A DNA stretch of 64,000 nt from Accumulibacter sp. (lineage in GTDB: Bacteria; Pseudomonadota; Gammaproteobacteria; Burkholderiales; Rhodocyclaceae). Below the pieces are notes generated by a model, which did no database searches, had not been told where the DNA came from, and saw only the letters and a program-made list of their open reading frames with translations. Positions 1 through 8,762 of the stretch are shown here, piece by piece (within the stretch, counting starts at the first letter, position 1; each line of letters opens with the position of its first letter). The position numbers and the translations under genes are program-made. The stretch lies in contig JAFLDO010000016.1 of assembly GCA_017302455.1 (NCBI GenBank), forward strand, positions 31,023 through 95,022, read 5' to 3'.

Positions 1-1343
1 AACGTCACGGCCACGCCCGCCGCCAAGGCAAGTAGCAGTGTCAGCGGCAGGAAGAGCGTGCGATTGGGTGCTACCGGCTTCGGCGAAACCCGCGGCGGAT
101 CAATCAGCCGGAAATCCACCCCGGCGGTGGTGTCCATCTCGCTCCCCATGCTCGCCGACTCGCGCCGCTGGACCAGCTGTTCGTAGTTCTTCTTGTTGAT
201 GTCGTAATCGCGATTGAGCTGCGCAAACTCGGCCTCGATTTGTGGCACCAAGGTGACCTCCCCTTTCATCCGGTCGTAACGAGCCTGATACTCGGCAACG
301 CGGGTTTGCAGAGCAGCAACTCTCGCCTCGGTCTCGGATAGCGAGATCTTGAGTTGCTGCTGAACGGGATTGACCGTGGTCGAGGACGTGGGGTTGGTGG
401 CAGCTGCCTTCCGCCGGGCGGCGATCTCTTCCCGCTTCTTGTCCTCGAGTTCCTTGATCAGACGGCGAGTGCTGACGATGTCGGGATGCTTTTCGGTGAA
501 CCGCTGTAACATGGCATCCATATTGCGCTGCAAGGCATCTATCCGGCTGTCGATTTCGGGAACCGAGACGCCGGCGATCTCCTCCTGGCCCGCACCGGGC
601 AAGAGCGACGGCTCATCGCCGCCGACAAGCTGGCGCCTGAGCGAATCGCGCGAGTGCTCCGCCTCGCGCAATTCGAGACGGCTCTGTTCAAGCAGGCCGG
701 CGACTTGACTCATCCGGGCAAAATGGTCCTTTCCTTCGGAACTCTGCGAGGCGAGATTACGCAACTTGAATTCCTTGAGCCGAGCCTCGGCTTCCTCGAG
801 CTTCTTCTCGTAGGCCTTGATCTGTTCGTCGAGGAACTTGCGGGCCGACTCCGAATCCTTGCGCGCATCTCCGAGGTTGGATTCGACGAAGATCGACACC
901 AGAGACTGAACCACGCGTTTTGCATGGTCAGGCTGGGTGTCCCGATAGGTGATCGTGTAAATGTTGTCCCGCGTCGTGTTCTGGATCTTGAGCGAAGTCA
1001 TCAGCGTTTCGACCAAGGTCTCCCGATCGGCCTTGGACGTGATCTTGAGGTCCAGATCGGCCATCCGGATAAGCTTCTCCACGTTCGGTCTGGTAATCAG
1101 GGTCCGGCTCAGCATCATCACCTGCTGATCGACGTTGGGCTGAGTGACCAGACCACTCATCAGTGGCCTGAGAATCGACTGGGTATCGACGAAAACACGC
1201 GCCGACGCCTCATACTTGTCGGGTATGGCGAGAACCGCCGCGACGCTGGCCAGGCCGACTACCCAGGCAACTATGATCCCCAGCCAGCGACGTTTCCACA
1301 TTCCGCGCAGGATCGTTGTTGCTTGTCGAAGCAGTTCATCCAT
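1..1343 (-). CDS. Exopolysaccharide chain-length determinant (XrtA/PEP-CTERM type), 3' end cut by window
   Basis: Reads from ATG at 1343 (MDELLRQATTILRGMWKRRW) to the window edge without a stop, about 447 codons. The order is a short cytoplasmic N-terminus, a membrane segment (residues about 18-38), a Wzz-like periplasmic domain, long coiled coils (about 170-400), then a proline-rich motif (FRLIDPPRVSPKPVAPNR) just before a second membrane segment. That motif is typical of the PCP/Wzz proteins found with exosortase systems. It sets polymer length with a tyrosine kinase and the export pore. It follows the export lipoprotein gene by about 90 bases on the same strand, so the two are probably one operon continuing beyond the window. 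The family is clear; the XrtA subtype is inferred from the proline-rich motif and the pairing. Confidence 0.85.
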   Translation of the reverse strand, partial: MDELLRQATTILRGMWKRRWLGIIVAWVVGLASVAAVLAIPDKYEASARVFVDTQSILRPLMSGLVTQPNVDQQVMMLSRTLITRPNVEKLIRMADLDLKITSKADRETLVETLMTSLKIQNTTRDNIYTITYRDTQPDHAKRVVQSLVSIFVESNLGDARKDSESARKFLDEQIKAYEKKLEEAEARLKEFKLRNLASQSSEGKDHFARMSQVAGLLEQSRLELREAEHSRDSLRRQLVGGDEPSLLPGAGQEEIAGVSVPEIDSRIDALQRNMDAMLQRFTEKHPDIVSTRRLIKELEDKKREEIAARRKAAATNPTSSTTVNPVQQQLKISLSETEARVAALQTRVAEYQARYDRMKGEVTLVPQIEAEFAQLNRDYDINKKNYEQLVQRRESASMGSEMDTTAGVDFRLIDPPRVSPKPVAPNRTLFLPLTLLLALAAGVAVT

Positions 1344-1434
1344 CGGATTCAGACTCTCTCGGGATCGGTTTCAGGAGCGCCGTGCACAGTGCAACAGCCA
1401 TGCACGGGAGCAGGGCAAGCAGGCAGAACACCCA

Positions 1435-2061
1435 TCAGAACCAGCTTTGCGGGATAATCAGGACGTCGCCGGGTTTGACATCCACGTTGGCCGACACATC
1501 ACCGCGGCGAATCAGGTCGCTCAGGCGCACGCCATACTGCTTGTTGCCCTCGGCAGCACGCAGCAAAGTGGCCCCGTTGCCATCGGCAAAATCGGTCAGC
1601 CCTCCAACCGCGATCATTACGTCAAGCAGCGTCATGTTCTGCGAGTAGGGCAATGCCTGCGGCTTCGAAGCTTCGCCGACGACGCGGATCTGCTCGCTGT
1701 AGGTCCCTCTGAAGGCAGTCACGATCACCGTCACCACCGGATCGCGGATGAAGGTGCCGAGCGCTTTTTCCATGTCTCGGGCGAGCGCCGTCGGCGTCTT
1801 GCCCATCGCCGGCATATCCTCGATCAAAGGTCCGGCAATCAGCCCATCGGGCCGCACAGGCACGTTCATCGACAACTCCGGGTTGCGCCAGACGAGAATA
1901 TTGACACTATCGCCCGGTCCGATGATGTACCGATAATCCGGCGACGCAGCGGAAACTGGTGCCGGCGGATGCGATGCGCATCCGAGCACAAGCACCCCAA
2001 GGGTGCCGACGACAAGCCAGTTGAACGCGGCGCCGAATGCATCATGCAGGCGTGTAAGCAT
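1435..2061 (-). CDS. Polysaccharide export lipoprotein (Wza/PEP-CTERM exporter family)
   Basis: Protein of 208 residues with a lipoprotein signal (lipobox LVLGC near residue 28), a polysaccharide-export domain (YRYIIGPGDSVNILVWRNPE) and SLBB-like segments (VRPDGLIAGPLIED; IRVVGEASKPQALPYSQNMT). It should form the outer-membrane export channel for exopolysaccharide. At 208 residues it is shorter than Escherichia coli Wza and matches the short exporters of exosortase-linked loci. It is the first gene of the leftward operon, followed by the chain-length determinant. Confidence 0.88.
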   Translation of the reverse strand: MLTRLHDAFGAAFNWLVVGTLGVLVLGCASHPPAPVSAASPDYRYIIGPGDSVNILVWRNPELSMNVPVRPDGLIAGPLIEDMPAMGKTPTALARDMEKALGTFIRDPVVTVIVTAFRGTYSEQIRVVGEASKPQALPYSQNMTLLDVMIAVGGLTDFADGNGATLLRAAEGNKQYGVRLSDLIRRGDVSANVDVKPGDVLIIPQSWF

Positions 2062-2655
2062 AACTCTCTCCTATTTTGGTCACCAGCTTGGGCACGGTTT
2101 GCAGCCAACTCCCGCAGGCTATTGCCCTAGCGGGTATCGTGCGGCGCGCCACAGTATAGTGGAATTGTCCCGCCCCACGAAAGGGCTTCCATTGCCCCCA
2201 CCGGCGATGCGTGCCTTGCGACAGCGGCACGATACTCGGCAAGGACGCCTAGGACGGCCGGCTCGCCACCCAAGGCACTCACCTCCGCCAGGCGCCCTAC
2301 CAAGCAGTCGTCACCAGGAAACCGTCCTCGAACGTCGATAGGATACGTCGTTCCCAGCCAGGGGCACGACAAAAACCGCACACTTCACCCCCTTTCGCGG
2401 GTTCGATGCGGCAAAACAACACCAACACCGGAAGCTCCAACAGACATGATTTAACGGCAGCGAGCCGTCGTGTCCGCTTGTTTGTCTCCTCCCGCTCGCC
2501 CTCAGCCCTGCGTTACGTGCATGGCCCTTGCGCCATACGCCGCCTTGGCGCAGCATGACGGCCGTCGATCGATTCCCCCCATGGCCTTGCGCCAAGACCC
2601 GCTGCACTTACCCAGCCAACGAAACCGATCGTTGGCGCCCCGACGAGGCCCGCCG
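2062..2655. other. Non-coding stretch between the exopolysaccharide operon and cheR
   Basis: About 590 bases with no convincing coding sequence on either strand; the short open frames here lack ribosome sites and recognisable protein. It must hold the promoter of the leftward export operon and probably that of cheR. A leftward TATACT box is noted separately. I found no sigma-54 pair with the correct 10-base spacing between GG and GC, and no clear terminator. Confidence 0.5.
2153..2158 (-). promoter_or_regulatory. Possible -10 box for the exopolysaccharide operon
   Basis: The minus strand reads TATACT here, 92 bases upstream of the export lipoprotein start. The -35 region at the right spacing is poor (roughly TTTCGT), so this is only a candidate. 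Exosortase-linked operons are often sigma-54 dependent, but I saw no good match for that. Confidence 0.25.
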
Positions 2656-3468
2656 ATGGACCCACCGGTGATCACCGAGCAGGAGTTTTCCCTCTTTCAG
2701 CGCCTGATCCATGAGATCGCAGGCATCAGCCTGGCCGACACCAAGAAGGTGCTTCTCGTCGGCCGTCTGCAGCGCCGCCTCCGCGAACACCGGCTCGGTA
2801 GCTTCGGCGACTATTACCGCCTGGTCTCAAGCGGGCAACACCCAGGCGAGTTGCAGACGATGGTTGATCTCCTGACCACCAACGAGACCTACTTCTTTCG
2901 AGAAAGTCGACATTTCGACTTCTTGCGTGACGAGATCCTCGGCAAACGCCGCGAGGGCAAGAACTTTCGCATCTGGAGTGCGGCGAGTTCGAGCGGCGAG
3001 GAGGCGTACAGCATGGCCATGGTCCTTGCCGAGACGCTGCCGAGCAACGTCACGTGGGAGGTGTTCGGTTCCGACATCAGCACGCAGGTGCTCGCCAAAG
3101 CACGCACCGGTCACTACCCGATCGACCGCAACGAAGGGATTCCGGACGCTTGCATGCGCAAGTACTGTGTCAGGGAAACGGGCGAGCATCGGGGGAGTTT
3201 CCTTATCGCACCCGCCATACGCCAGCATGTTCGTTTCGCGCAGGTCAACCTGACCCGCCCACTCACATCTCAGATCGGCTCGTTCGACGTCATCTTTCTG
3301 CGCAACGTGATGATCTACTTCGACACGGAAACCAAGCGCAAGGTGGTCGCGAATCTCATTCCCCGGTTGCTTTCTGGCGGCTACTTCATCGTCGGCCATT
3401 CCGAATCGCTGAACGGCATAACCGATCGGCTGTCGTCTGTGCGACCAACGATCTATCGCAAGCCCTGA
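2656..3468 (+). CDS. cheR: Chemotaxis protein methyltransferase CheR
   Basis: S-adenosylmethionine-dependent methylation of glutamates on chemoreceptors. The ATG at 2656 (MDPPVITEQEFSLFQRLIHE) gives 270 residues, the usual size; the open frame extends upstream but that part looks non-coding. The N-terminal helical domain is followed by TTNETYFFRE, the SAM-binding loop IWSAASSSGEEAYSMAM, FLRNVMIYFD and the terminal GHSESL motif, all CheR hallmarks. There are no other chemotaxis genes beside it, so it may serve a biofilm or signalling pathway rather than the main flagellar array. Confidence 0.95.
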   Translation: MDPPVITEQEFSLFQRLIHEIAGISLADTKKVLLVGRLQRRLREHRLGSFGDYYRLVSSGQHPGELQTMVDLLTTNETYFFRESRHFDFLRDEILGKRREGKNFRIWSAASSSGEEAYSMAMVLAETLPSNVTWEVFGSDISTQVLAKARTGHYPIDRNEGIPDACMRKYCVRETGEHRGSFLIAPAIRQHVRFAQVNLTRPLTSQIGSFDVIFLRNVMIYFDTETKRKVVANLIPRLLSGGYFIVGHSESLNGITDRLSSVRPTIYRKP

Positions 3469-3588
3469 GCAACTCCGGCCAGGCTGGAGCTGGCTCACGG
3501 TAGAATCATTGCGTGTTTGCGCGTCGCCGCCGAACCCGACCGGCGATCGCTTGTCCAAGAGCATTGAAAAACAACAGGGGGAACAATC

Positions 3589-4785
3589 ATGTCATTCCAC
3601 GATCGCCTTTTCGTGAGCGCTTGTCTTGCTGTCGGCCTTCTCGCCGCCGGTTGCAGCAGTACGGAGGAAAAACCCACCGTGGCAGCGCCGGCACCAGCAC
3701 CGCTGGTTGCCCTTCCGTACGATCAGGCTGTGCGCAAAGCCGCACAGGACTTGCTGGCGAACGCCAACCTGGCGAAGGATCAAAAGTACAGCATGGTCGT
3801 CGATCCGCTGGTGGACGGAAACAGCGGCATGCAGACCGAAGCGACGGTGGCGATGGAGCAGTCGGTCGTTCAACTGGTGAAAGAGAACTATCAGCAGGTC
3901 GATGTCAAACCCTTCAGCAGCGACGTCGTCTCTGCCCTTCCCTTGCTGATGGTCGGTACCTTCACGCCGATCAACCTGCAGGGCAAGGCGGACGGCGAAC
4001 GCGATGCCTATCGCATCTGCTTCGCGCTTGCCGACCTGAAGACCGGAAAGATCATCAGCAAAGGCCTGGCGCGCTCGCTACCCGACGGTTTCGATCCGAC
4101 GCCGCTGCCGCTCTTCCGCGAAATGCCGGTCTGGGCCAAGGATACGGCTGTCGAGGGATACGTGAAGACCTGTCAGGGAACCAAGGCCGGCGACCCGATC
4201 AATCCAGCCTATATCGACGCCGTGCTCGCCGCATCGACGATCAGCGAAGCTCAAAAAGCTTACCAGGCGAAGAACTACAAGGACTCCCTGGCCCTTTACC
4301 AGTCGGTCCTCAAGAATCCGGCAGGCAATCAGGCGCGCGTCTATGCCGGAATCTATCTCGACAATCAGAAACTGGGTCGCAAGAAGCCCGCCATGCAGGC
4401 CTTCGGCCAACTGGTGGAAATGGGCCTGGCGAGCGACCGACTGGCCGTTCGCTTCGACTTCAAACCCGGGGCGACGGCTTTCAGCCAGGAGCAGCAACCT
4501 TATGCGCTTTGGTTGTCGGAGATCGCCAAGCAGTCCTTGCGTCAGACATCCTGCATCGAGGTTGCCGGACACACCAGACGCAGCACCTCGGAGCAGATGG
4601 ACGAGCGCCTGTCGCTGCAGCGCGCCGAGTTTATCCGGCAGAAGCTGGTGGCGACAACGCCAACGCTGGCCAAGCGCACGTCCGCGAAGGGTTATGGTTC
4701 GCAACGCGCCGTCGTGGGTACGGGCAAGGGTAACGAGTCCGACGCGCTCGACCAGCGCATCGAGTTCAAGAAGGTTTCCTGCTGA
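3589..4785 (+). CDS. OmpA-like outer-membrane lipoprotein
   Basis: Protein of 398 residues with a lipoprotein signal (LLAAGC, Cys22), a middle region of unknown fold (about 45-310, with possible TPR-like helices near 220-280), and a C-terminal OmpA-type domain (about 320-398: SCIEVAGHT then LSLQRAEFIRQKL). The Asp of the usual GHTD peptidoglycan-binding motif is Arg here (GHTR), so binding of diaminopimelate may be weakened or different. A GGGGG-containing ribosome site precedes the ATG. It ends 23 bases before the caspase gene on the same strand, so the two are probably co-transcribed. Confidence 0.8.
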   Translation: MSFHDRLFVSACLAVGLLAAGCSSTEEKPTVAAPAPAPLVALPYDQAVRKAAQDLLANANLAKDQKYSMVVDPLVDGNSGMQTEATVAMEQSVVQLVKENYQQVDVKPFSSDVVSALPLLMVGTFTPINLQGKADGERDAYRICFALADLKTGKIISKGLARSLPDGFDPTPLPLFREMPVWAKDTAVEGYVKTCQGTKAGDPINPAYIDAVLAASTISEAQKAYQAKNYKDSLALYQSVLKNPAGNQARVYAGIYLDNQKLGRKKPAMQAFGQLVEMGLASDRLAVRFDFKPGATAFSQEQQPYALWLSEIAKQSLRQTSCIEVAGHTRRSTSEQMDERLSLQRAEFIRQKLVATTPTLAKRTSAKGYGSQRAVVGTGKGNESDALDQRIEFKKVSC

Positions 4786-4808
4786 CCCTCTCGCCGAGGC
4801 CGGCCAGC

Positions 4809-7784
4809 GTGCTGCGAAACAAGTGGACGTGGCGCGACTGCGGCTGGGCAGTCGCCTGCTGGCTGCTAAGCGGCCTGCTGGCTGTCGGTCCGGCGACCGC
4901 TCGGGGAGTTGAAGCCACGCCCAGCCTGCGCATCGAAACCGGCAGCCATGTGGCGCCGATTCGTGCCGCAGGCATGGACCGTGACGGTCGCTACGCCGTC
5001 ACCGCGTCCGAAGACAAGACCGCCCGCATCTGGGATGCCGCCAGCGGCTCGCTCCTGGCGGTTTTCCGACCACCTTCCGGTGCGGGCAACGACGGCAAGC
5101 TGTATGCGGTGGCGATGGCTCCCGACGGTGCGCTTGTTGCGGCGGCAGGTTGGTCGGCGAGCAATGACCTGTATCTGGTCCGCCGCCATGACGGCCAGAT
5201 CATCCACCGCATAACCGCCCTTCCCGATGTGGTGACGCATCTCTCGTTTTCTCCCGACGGCAGAACGCTCGTCGTCGGACTGTGGGGTAGGCAGGGCGTA
5301 CGCGTCTTCCTCGGGGCCGAGGGCTGGACGGGCGCGCGCGAACTGCAGGGGGACGCGGACTACTCGAACGAGGTGAATGCGACAGCCTGGTCGCCTGACG
5401 GCAAGAACGTCGTGGTCAGCAGCGCGGACGGCTTCGTGCGCGCCTACGAGGTCACAGCGAAAGGACTCAAGCTGCTGTCCCGGAGCACGCCGGCTGGAAC
5501 CGGCATCCCTTTCGGCCTGGCTTTTTCACCCGATGGGCAGACCGTCGCCGTCGGCGCCTCGGACCAGGGAAACATCGTCCTGCTCGACGCCAAAACCCTG
5601 AAAACGCGCAAGGTTCTGTCTAGCACCAAGGGGAGCCTGGCACGCAGCCTGAGTGTCGTCGCCTGGTCCGCGGACGGCAAGCGCCTGTACGCGGCCGGGA
5701 GCTGGGTCACCGACAAGGGACAATTTGCGATCCTGGCCTGGCCAGATACTGGCCAGGGCGAACCGGCAGTACTTCCGGTGGCGCGCAATACGATCACGGC
5801 GCTGCACGCCACCCGCGACGGCAGCCTGCTCTATGCGACCGCCGATCCTGCCTGGGGAGTGCTTGCCGCCAACGGTCAGCCGCTGTTTGCCGTCGGCAAC
5901 AGCTTGCTCGACTTCCGCAACTTGCGCAGCCGCTTCCGCCTGGCGGCGGATGGGGGCGCACTGGCCTTCCAGGAAACCCGGCCCGGGAGTAGCGGCGATG
6001 CCTTCGACATTCGCCAGCTCGCCTGGACGAAACCGGGAAAGGACTGGCAGGCGCCGCGAACATCGGCAGCCAAGACCATGGTAGACAACTGGTTTGAACG
6101 CCAACAGCCGTCGATCAACGGCAAAGGGATTGGCCTGGACGCCAACGAGTGGTCCTTGTCGGCGAGCGTCGCGCGCGACGGCAGCCGTGTTGCCATCGCG
6201 ACCAATTTCCAGATCCGTCTGTATGACCGCAACGGCCGTGAGTTGTGGCGGACCGCCGCGCCCGCCACGGTATGGCAGATCAACACCAGCGACGACGGAC
6301 GCTGGGTGGTTGCCGCACTCAGCGATGGCACGCTGCGTTGGTATCGGCAACAGGACGGCAGCGAGCAACTCGTTTTCTTCCCGCAAGCGGATGGACGCCG
6401 CTGGGTGATGTGGACGCCGGGCGGCCATTTCGCCGCCAGCCCGGGAGGCGAAAACCTGATCGGCTGGCAAGTCGATCGCGGCCCGGCGCAGGCAGCGGAT
6501 TTCTATCCGGTGTCGCGCTTCCGTGCCGAGTACTACCGACCGGAGCTGCTCAGTGAAGTGATCGGCAAGGGCAGTGGCAGCGCTGCGCTGGCCGCACTCC
6601 CGGCCGGCGCAACGGCCCCACCCGGTGGTCAGGCAATTCGCGAACGACTGCCGCCGACGGTTCGCATCGTCTCGCCCGATACGGTGGGCACGGCGGGCGG
6701 CAGCGAGATCAAAGTGCAGCTCGCCGTCCGTGCGCCGGCTGACGCGCCGGTGACGAGGCTGCGCGCGCGCGTGAACGGCCAACCCGTCGCCCTGCCGCCG
6801 CTTTCCGCGCTGCGGAGTTCCCGCTCGGACAGCAACGAAAGCATCTACGAGGTACCGCTTCCCGTGTCGGGGCTCGACGCGCAACTCCTCCTGTTCGCCG
6901 AGAACAAGCACGGTGTCTCGCCCGAGGCGACGCTGACGCTCAAGAAGCCGGCAACGGCCGCGGCCAAGGAGGCGGCGGCGAATGCGTCCAGCGGCGCGGT
7001 GCCACCGGCCGGCGCCGCCGGAGGGGTGGACCTGCGGCCGGCGCTCTACGTGCTCGCGGTCGGGGTCAGCAAGTACCAGGATCCGGCGATCCAGCTCGAG
7101 TTCGCCGCCAAGGACTCGACCGACCTGTCGAATTTCTTCAAGACCCAGGAAGGCGGCCTTTATCGCAAGGTCTCGGTGCGCCTGCTCACCGACAGCGGCG
7201 CCAGGCGCGACGACGTCCTTGACGGGCTCGAGTGGATCCGCCGGGAACTCACCGCGCGCGACGTCGCGATGGTCTTCATTGCCGGCCACGGCGTCAATGA
7301 TGCTGACGGCACCTACTACTTCCTGCCGCAGGACGTCAACATCAAGGCCCTGAAACGCACCGGCGTGATCTTCAGCGAGATCCGCAACACGCTCGTCTCC
7401 CTGCCTGGCAAGGCGATGTTCTTCATCGACACCTGCCATGCGGGCAATGTGCTGGGCACCGGCACGCGCTCGCTCCGCCTCGATACCACCGCCGTCATCA
7501 ATGAGTTGTCGAGTGCGGACAACGGCGTCATCGTTTTCGCCGCGGCTACCGGGCGCCAGTACGCCCAGGAATCCTCGGACTGGGGCAATGGCGCGTTTAC
7601 CAAGGCCATCCTCGAGGGGCTGCGTGGAAAAGCCGACTACAACAAGTCTGGTCGCATCACGCACAAGATGTTGGATCTCTATGTCTCGGAACGTGTCAAG
7701 GCGCTCACCGAGGGCGCTCAATCGCCAGTGACCATCGTCCCCAGCGGCGTACCCGACTTCCCGCTCGTCCTCGGCCAACGCTAG
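4809..7784 (+). CDS. Exported WD40 beta-propeller protein with C-terminal caspase-like (C14) domain
   Basis: GTG start; 991 residues. An N-terminal signal peptide (about 1-32, ending PATARG) points to export. WD40-type repeats fill about 45-510 (APIRAAGMDRDGRYAVTAS, THLSFSPDGRTLVVG, NATAWSPDGKNVVVSS). A linker with an Ig-like stretch (about 615-715) and Ala-rich spacer leads to a peptidase C14/caspase domain (about 745-985). The dyad is visible: His827 in FIAGHGVN and Cys876 in FIDTCHAGN. The residues around the His resemble bacterial orthocaspases, which usually cut after basic residues. Target and trigger are unknown. The upstream OmpA-like lipoprotein may anchor it in the periplasm. Confidence 0.88.
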   Translation: MLRNKWTWRDCGWAVACWLLSGLLAVGPATARGVEATPSLRIETGSHVAPIRAAGMDRDGRYAVTASEDKTARIWDAASGSLLAVFRPPSGAGNDGKLYAVAMAPDGALVAAAGWSASNDLYLVRRHDGQIIHRITALPDVVTHLSFSPDGRTLVVGLWGRQGVRVFLGAEGWTGARELQGDADYSNEVNATAWSPDGKNVVVSSADGFVRAYEVTAKGLKLLSRSTPAGTGIPFGLAFSPDGQTVAVGASDQGNIVLLDAKTLKTRKVLSSTKGSLARSLSVVAWSADGKRLYAAGSWVTDKGQFAILAWPDTGQGEPAVLPVARNTITALHATRDGSLLYATADPAWGVLAANGQPLFAVGNSLLDFRNLRSRFRLAADGGALAFQETRPGSSGDAFDIRQLAWTKPGKDWQAPRTSAAKTMVDNWFERQQPSINGKGIGLDANEWSLSASVARDGSRVAIATNFQIRLYDRNGRELWRTAAPATVWQINTSDDGRWVVAALSDGTLRWYRQQDGSEQLVFFPQADGRRWVMWTPGGHFAASPGGENLIGWQVDRGPAQAADFYPVSRFRAEYYRPELLSEVIGKGSGSAALAALPAGATAPPGGQAIRERLPPTVRIVSPDTVGTAGGSEIKVQLAVRAPADAPVTRLRARVNGQPVALPPLSALRSSRSDSNESIYEVPLPVSGLDAQLLLFAENKHGVSPEATLTLKKPATAAAKEAAANASSGAVPPAGAAGGVDLRPALYVLAVGVSKYQDPAIQLEFAAKDSTDLSNFFKTQEGGLYRKVSVRLLTDSGARRDDVLDGLEWIRRELTARDVAMVFIAGHGVNDADGTYYFLPQDVNIKALKRTGVIFSEIRNTLVSLPGKAMFFIDTCHAGNVLGTGTRSLRLDTTAVINELSSADNGVIVFAAATGRQYAQESSDWGNGAFTKAILEGLRGKADYNKSGRITHKMLDLYVSERVKALTEGAQSPVTIVPSGVPDFPLVLGQR

Positions 7785-7940
7785 GCGGCGAAGAAGCCCA
7801 GCGCGCCTTGCCAGACCAGGCTCGGCCGCTCGCGCCAGCCCCATCCGGGCCAGGCCAGCGCGGCTTGACTGTGCTGGCCAAGGACAGAGATACTCTGTTT
7901 CTTCTTTATCTGGGATTCTCGCTGCAGACCGTTTCGTTCG

Positions 7941-7946
7941 TATAAT
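7941..7946 (+). promoter_or_regulatory. -10 box (TATAAT) of the PspA/AAA/ABC operon
   Basis: A perfect TATAAT followed by CCGCCG lies 66 bases before the first gene of the eight-gene operon. The -35 region at 17-base spacing (CTCGCT) is weak. The same TATAAT plus GC-rich discriminator pattern occurs before cobT (33395) and the GT41 gene (58312). Confidence 0.55.
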
Positions 7947-8011
7947 CCGCCGACTCTGAATCTTGCGCAGTCGCGTGATTGTCTAGATTGTCTACCATCC
8001 CGGGAGGTGGA

Positions 8012-8731
8012 ATGAAGGGTATCCTGAATTTTCTCGCACGTGCAAGGCTGGTCGAACTCTCGGAAGACGAGCGACTGGCTGCCAGCGAGGCAGAAGCCCA
8101 TACCGCCGGCGCGAGCGCCGTCGCCGAGGCGGATGCGGCCCCAGGCCGGATGCCGCAGGAATCGGTCGACGTCTCGCCAGTTGCGCCGCGAGCGGTGGCC
8201 GCTGCCCCGAGCGACCCCTTGGCTGGCGATGCGGAAGGCATCGCGCTGGCGGATATCTTCGCTGCCGCTGGCGTGCCAGACTCCCCCTACCCGGCCGAGA
8301 AGCTCCTGCGCCTGCTCGACGGACTGCGTGCGATGGACGCGGGGACGCGCAAGGCGGCCGTGCTGGCGATGGACGCGGCTGATGACAATTGGCGAATCGG
8401 CGACTGCATCGCCGATGCCGATCGAAAGATCTCGGCGCTCGATGCCTACAAGCAACAGTTGAACGCCCAATTGCAGGATCGCGAGCAACAGTCGGCAGAA
8501 GTCGTGAACCAGATCAAGCTGGCTCTCGACAACTCGACCGCGGCGATTCGCAAGCAGATCGCCGAACTCGAACAACTGCTGGAACGTGAAGTGACGCGCG
8601 CGGCGCAGGAAGCGACGAGCGTGGAAGCGGGTCTGCGAGCGGCTCGCGAATCGACAGCGCGCGAAGCCCGCCGCATGGACGCCGAGATCGAGCGCCTGCG
8701 CGAGATCCCGACCAGCTTCAAAGACGCCTGA
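8012..8731 (+). CDS. Coiled-coil protein of unknown function, first gene of the PspA/AAA/ABC operon
   Basis: Start chosen at ATG 8012 (MKGILNFLARARLVELSEDE) because a strong GGGAGGTGG ribosome site precedes it; 239 residues. Residues 1-85 are Ala-rich and acidic. About 85-130 is a compact helical segment (PAEKLLRLLDGLRAMDAGTR). About 130-235 is a long coiled coil (LDAYKQQLNAQLQDREQQSAEV). There is no signal peptide or membrane segment, so it is cytoplasmic. I do not recognise the family. Its position suggests an adaptor for the membrane components encoded behind it. Confidence 0.75.
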   Translation: MKGILNFLARARLVELSEDERLAASEAEAHTAGASAVAEADAAPGRMPQESVDVSPVAPRAVAAAPSDPLAGDAEGIALADIFAAAGVPDSPYPAEKLLRLLDGLRAMDAGTRKAAVLAMDAADDNWRIGDCIADADRKISALDAYKQQLNAQLQDREQQSAEVVNQIKLALDNSTAAIRKQIAELEQLLEREVTRAAQEATSVEAGLRAARESTAREARRMDAEIERLREIPTSFKDA

Positions 8732-8762
8732 CACCGCAGAGAATTACGCAAGGAGAAACCAC

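Noticed and set aside
2092..2107. TGGGCACGGTTTGCA resembling a sigma-54 promoter
   Set aside because: Only 8 bases separate GG and GC instead of 10, and it points away from the export operon.
2385..2420. GGTTCGAT resembling a tRNA T-arm
   Set aside because: The flanking bases do not pair as a T-stem and no acceptor, D or anticodon arms are present.
5526..7844. Long minus-strand open frame of 772 codons across the caspase gene
   Set aside because: It is the high-GC shadow of the WD40-caspase gene, with Arg/Gly-rich low-quality sequence and no recognisable domain.
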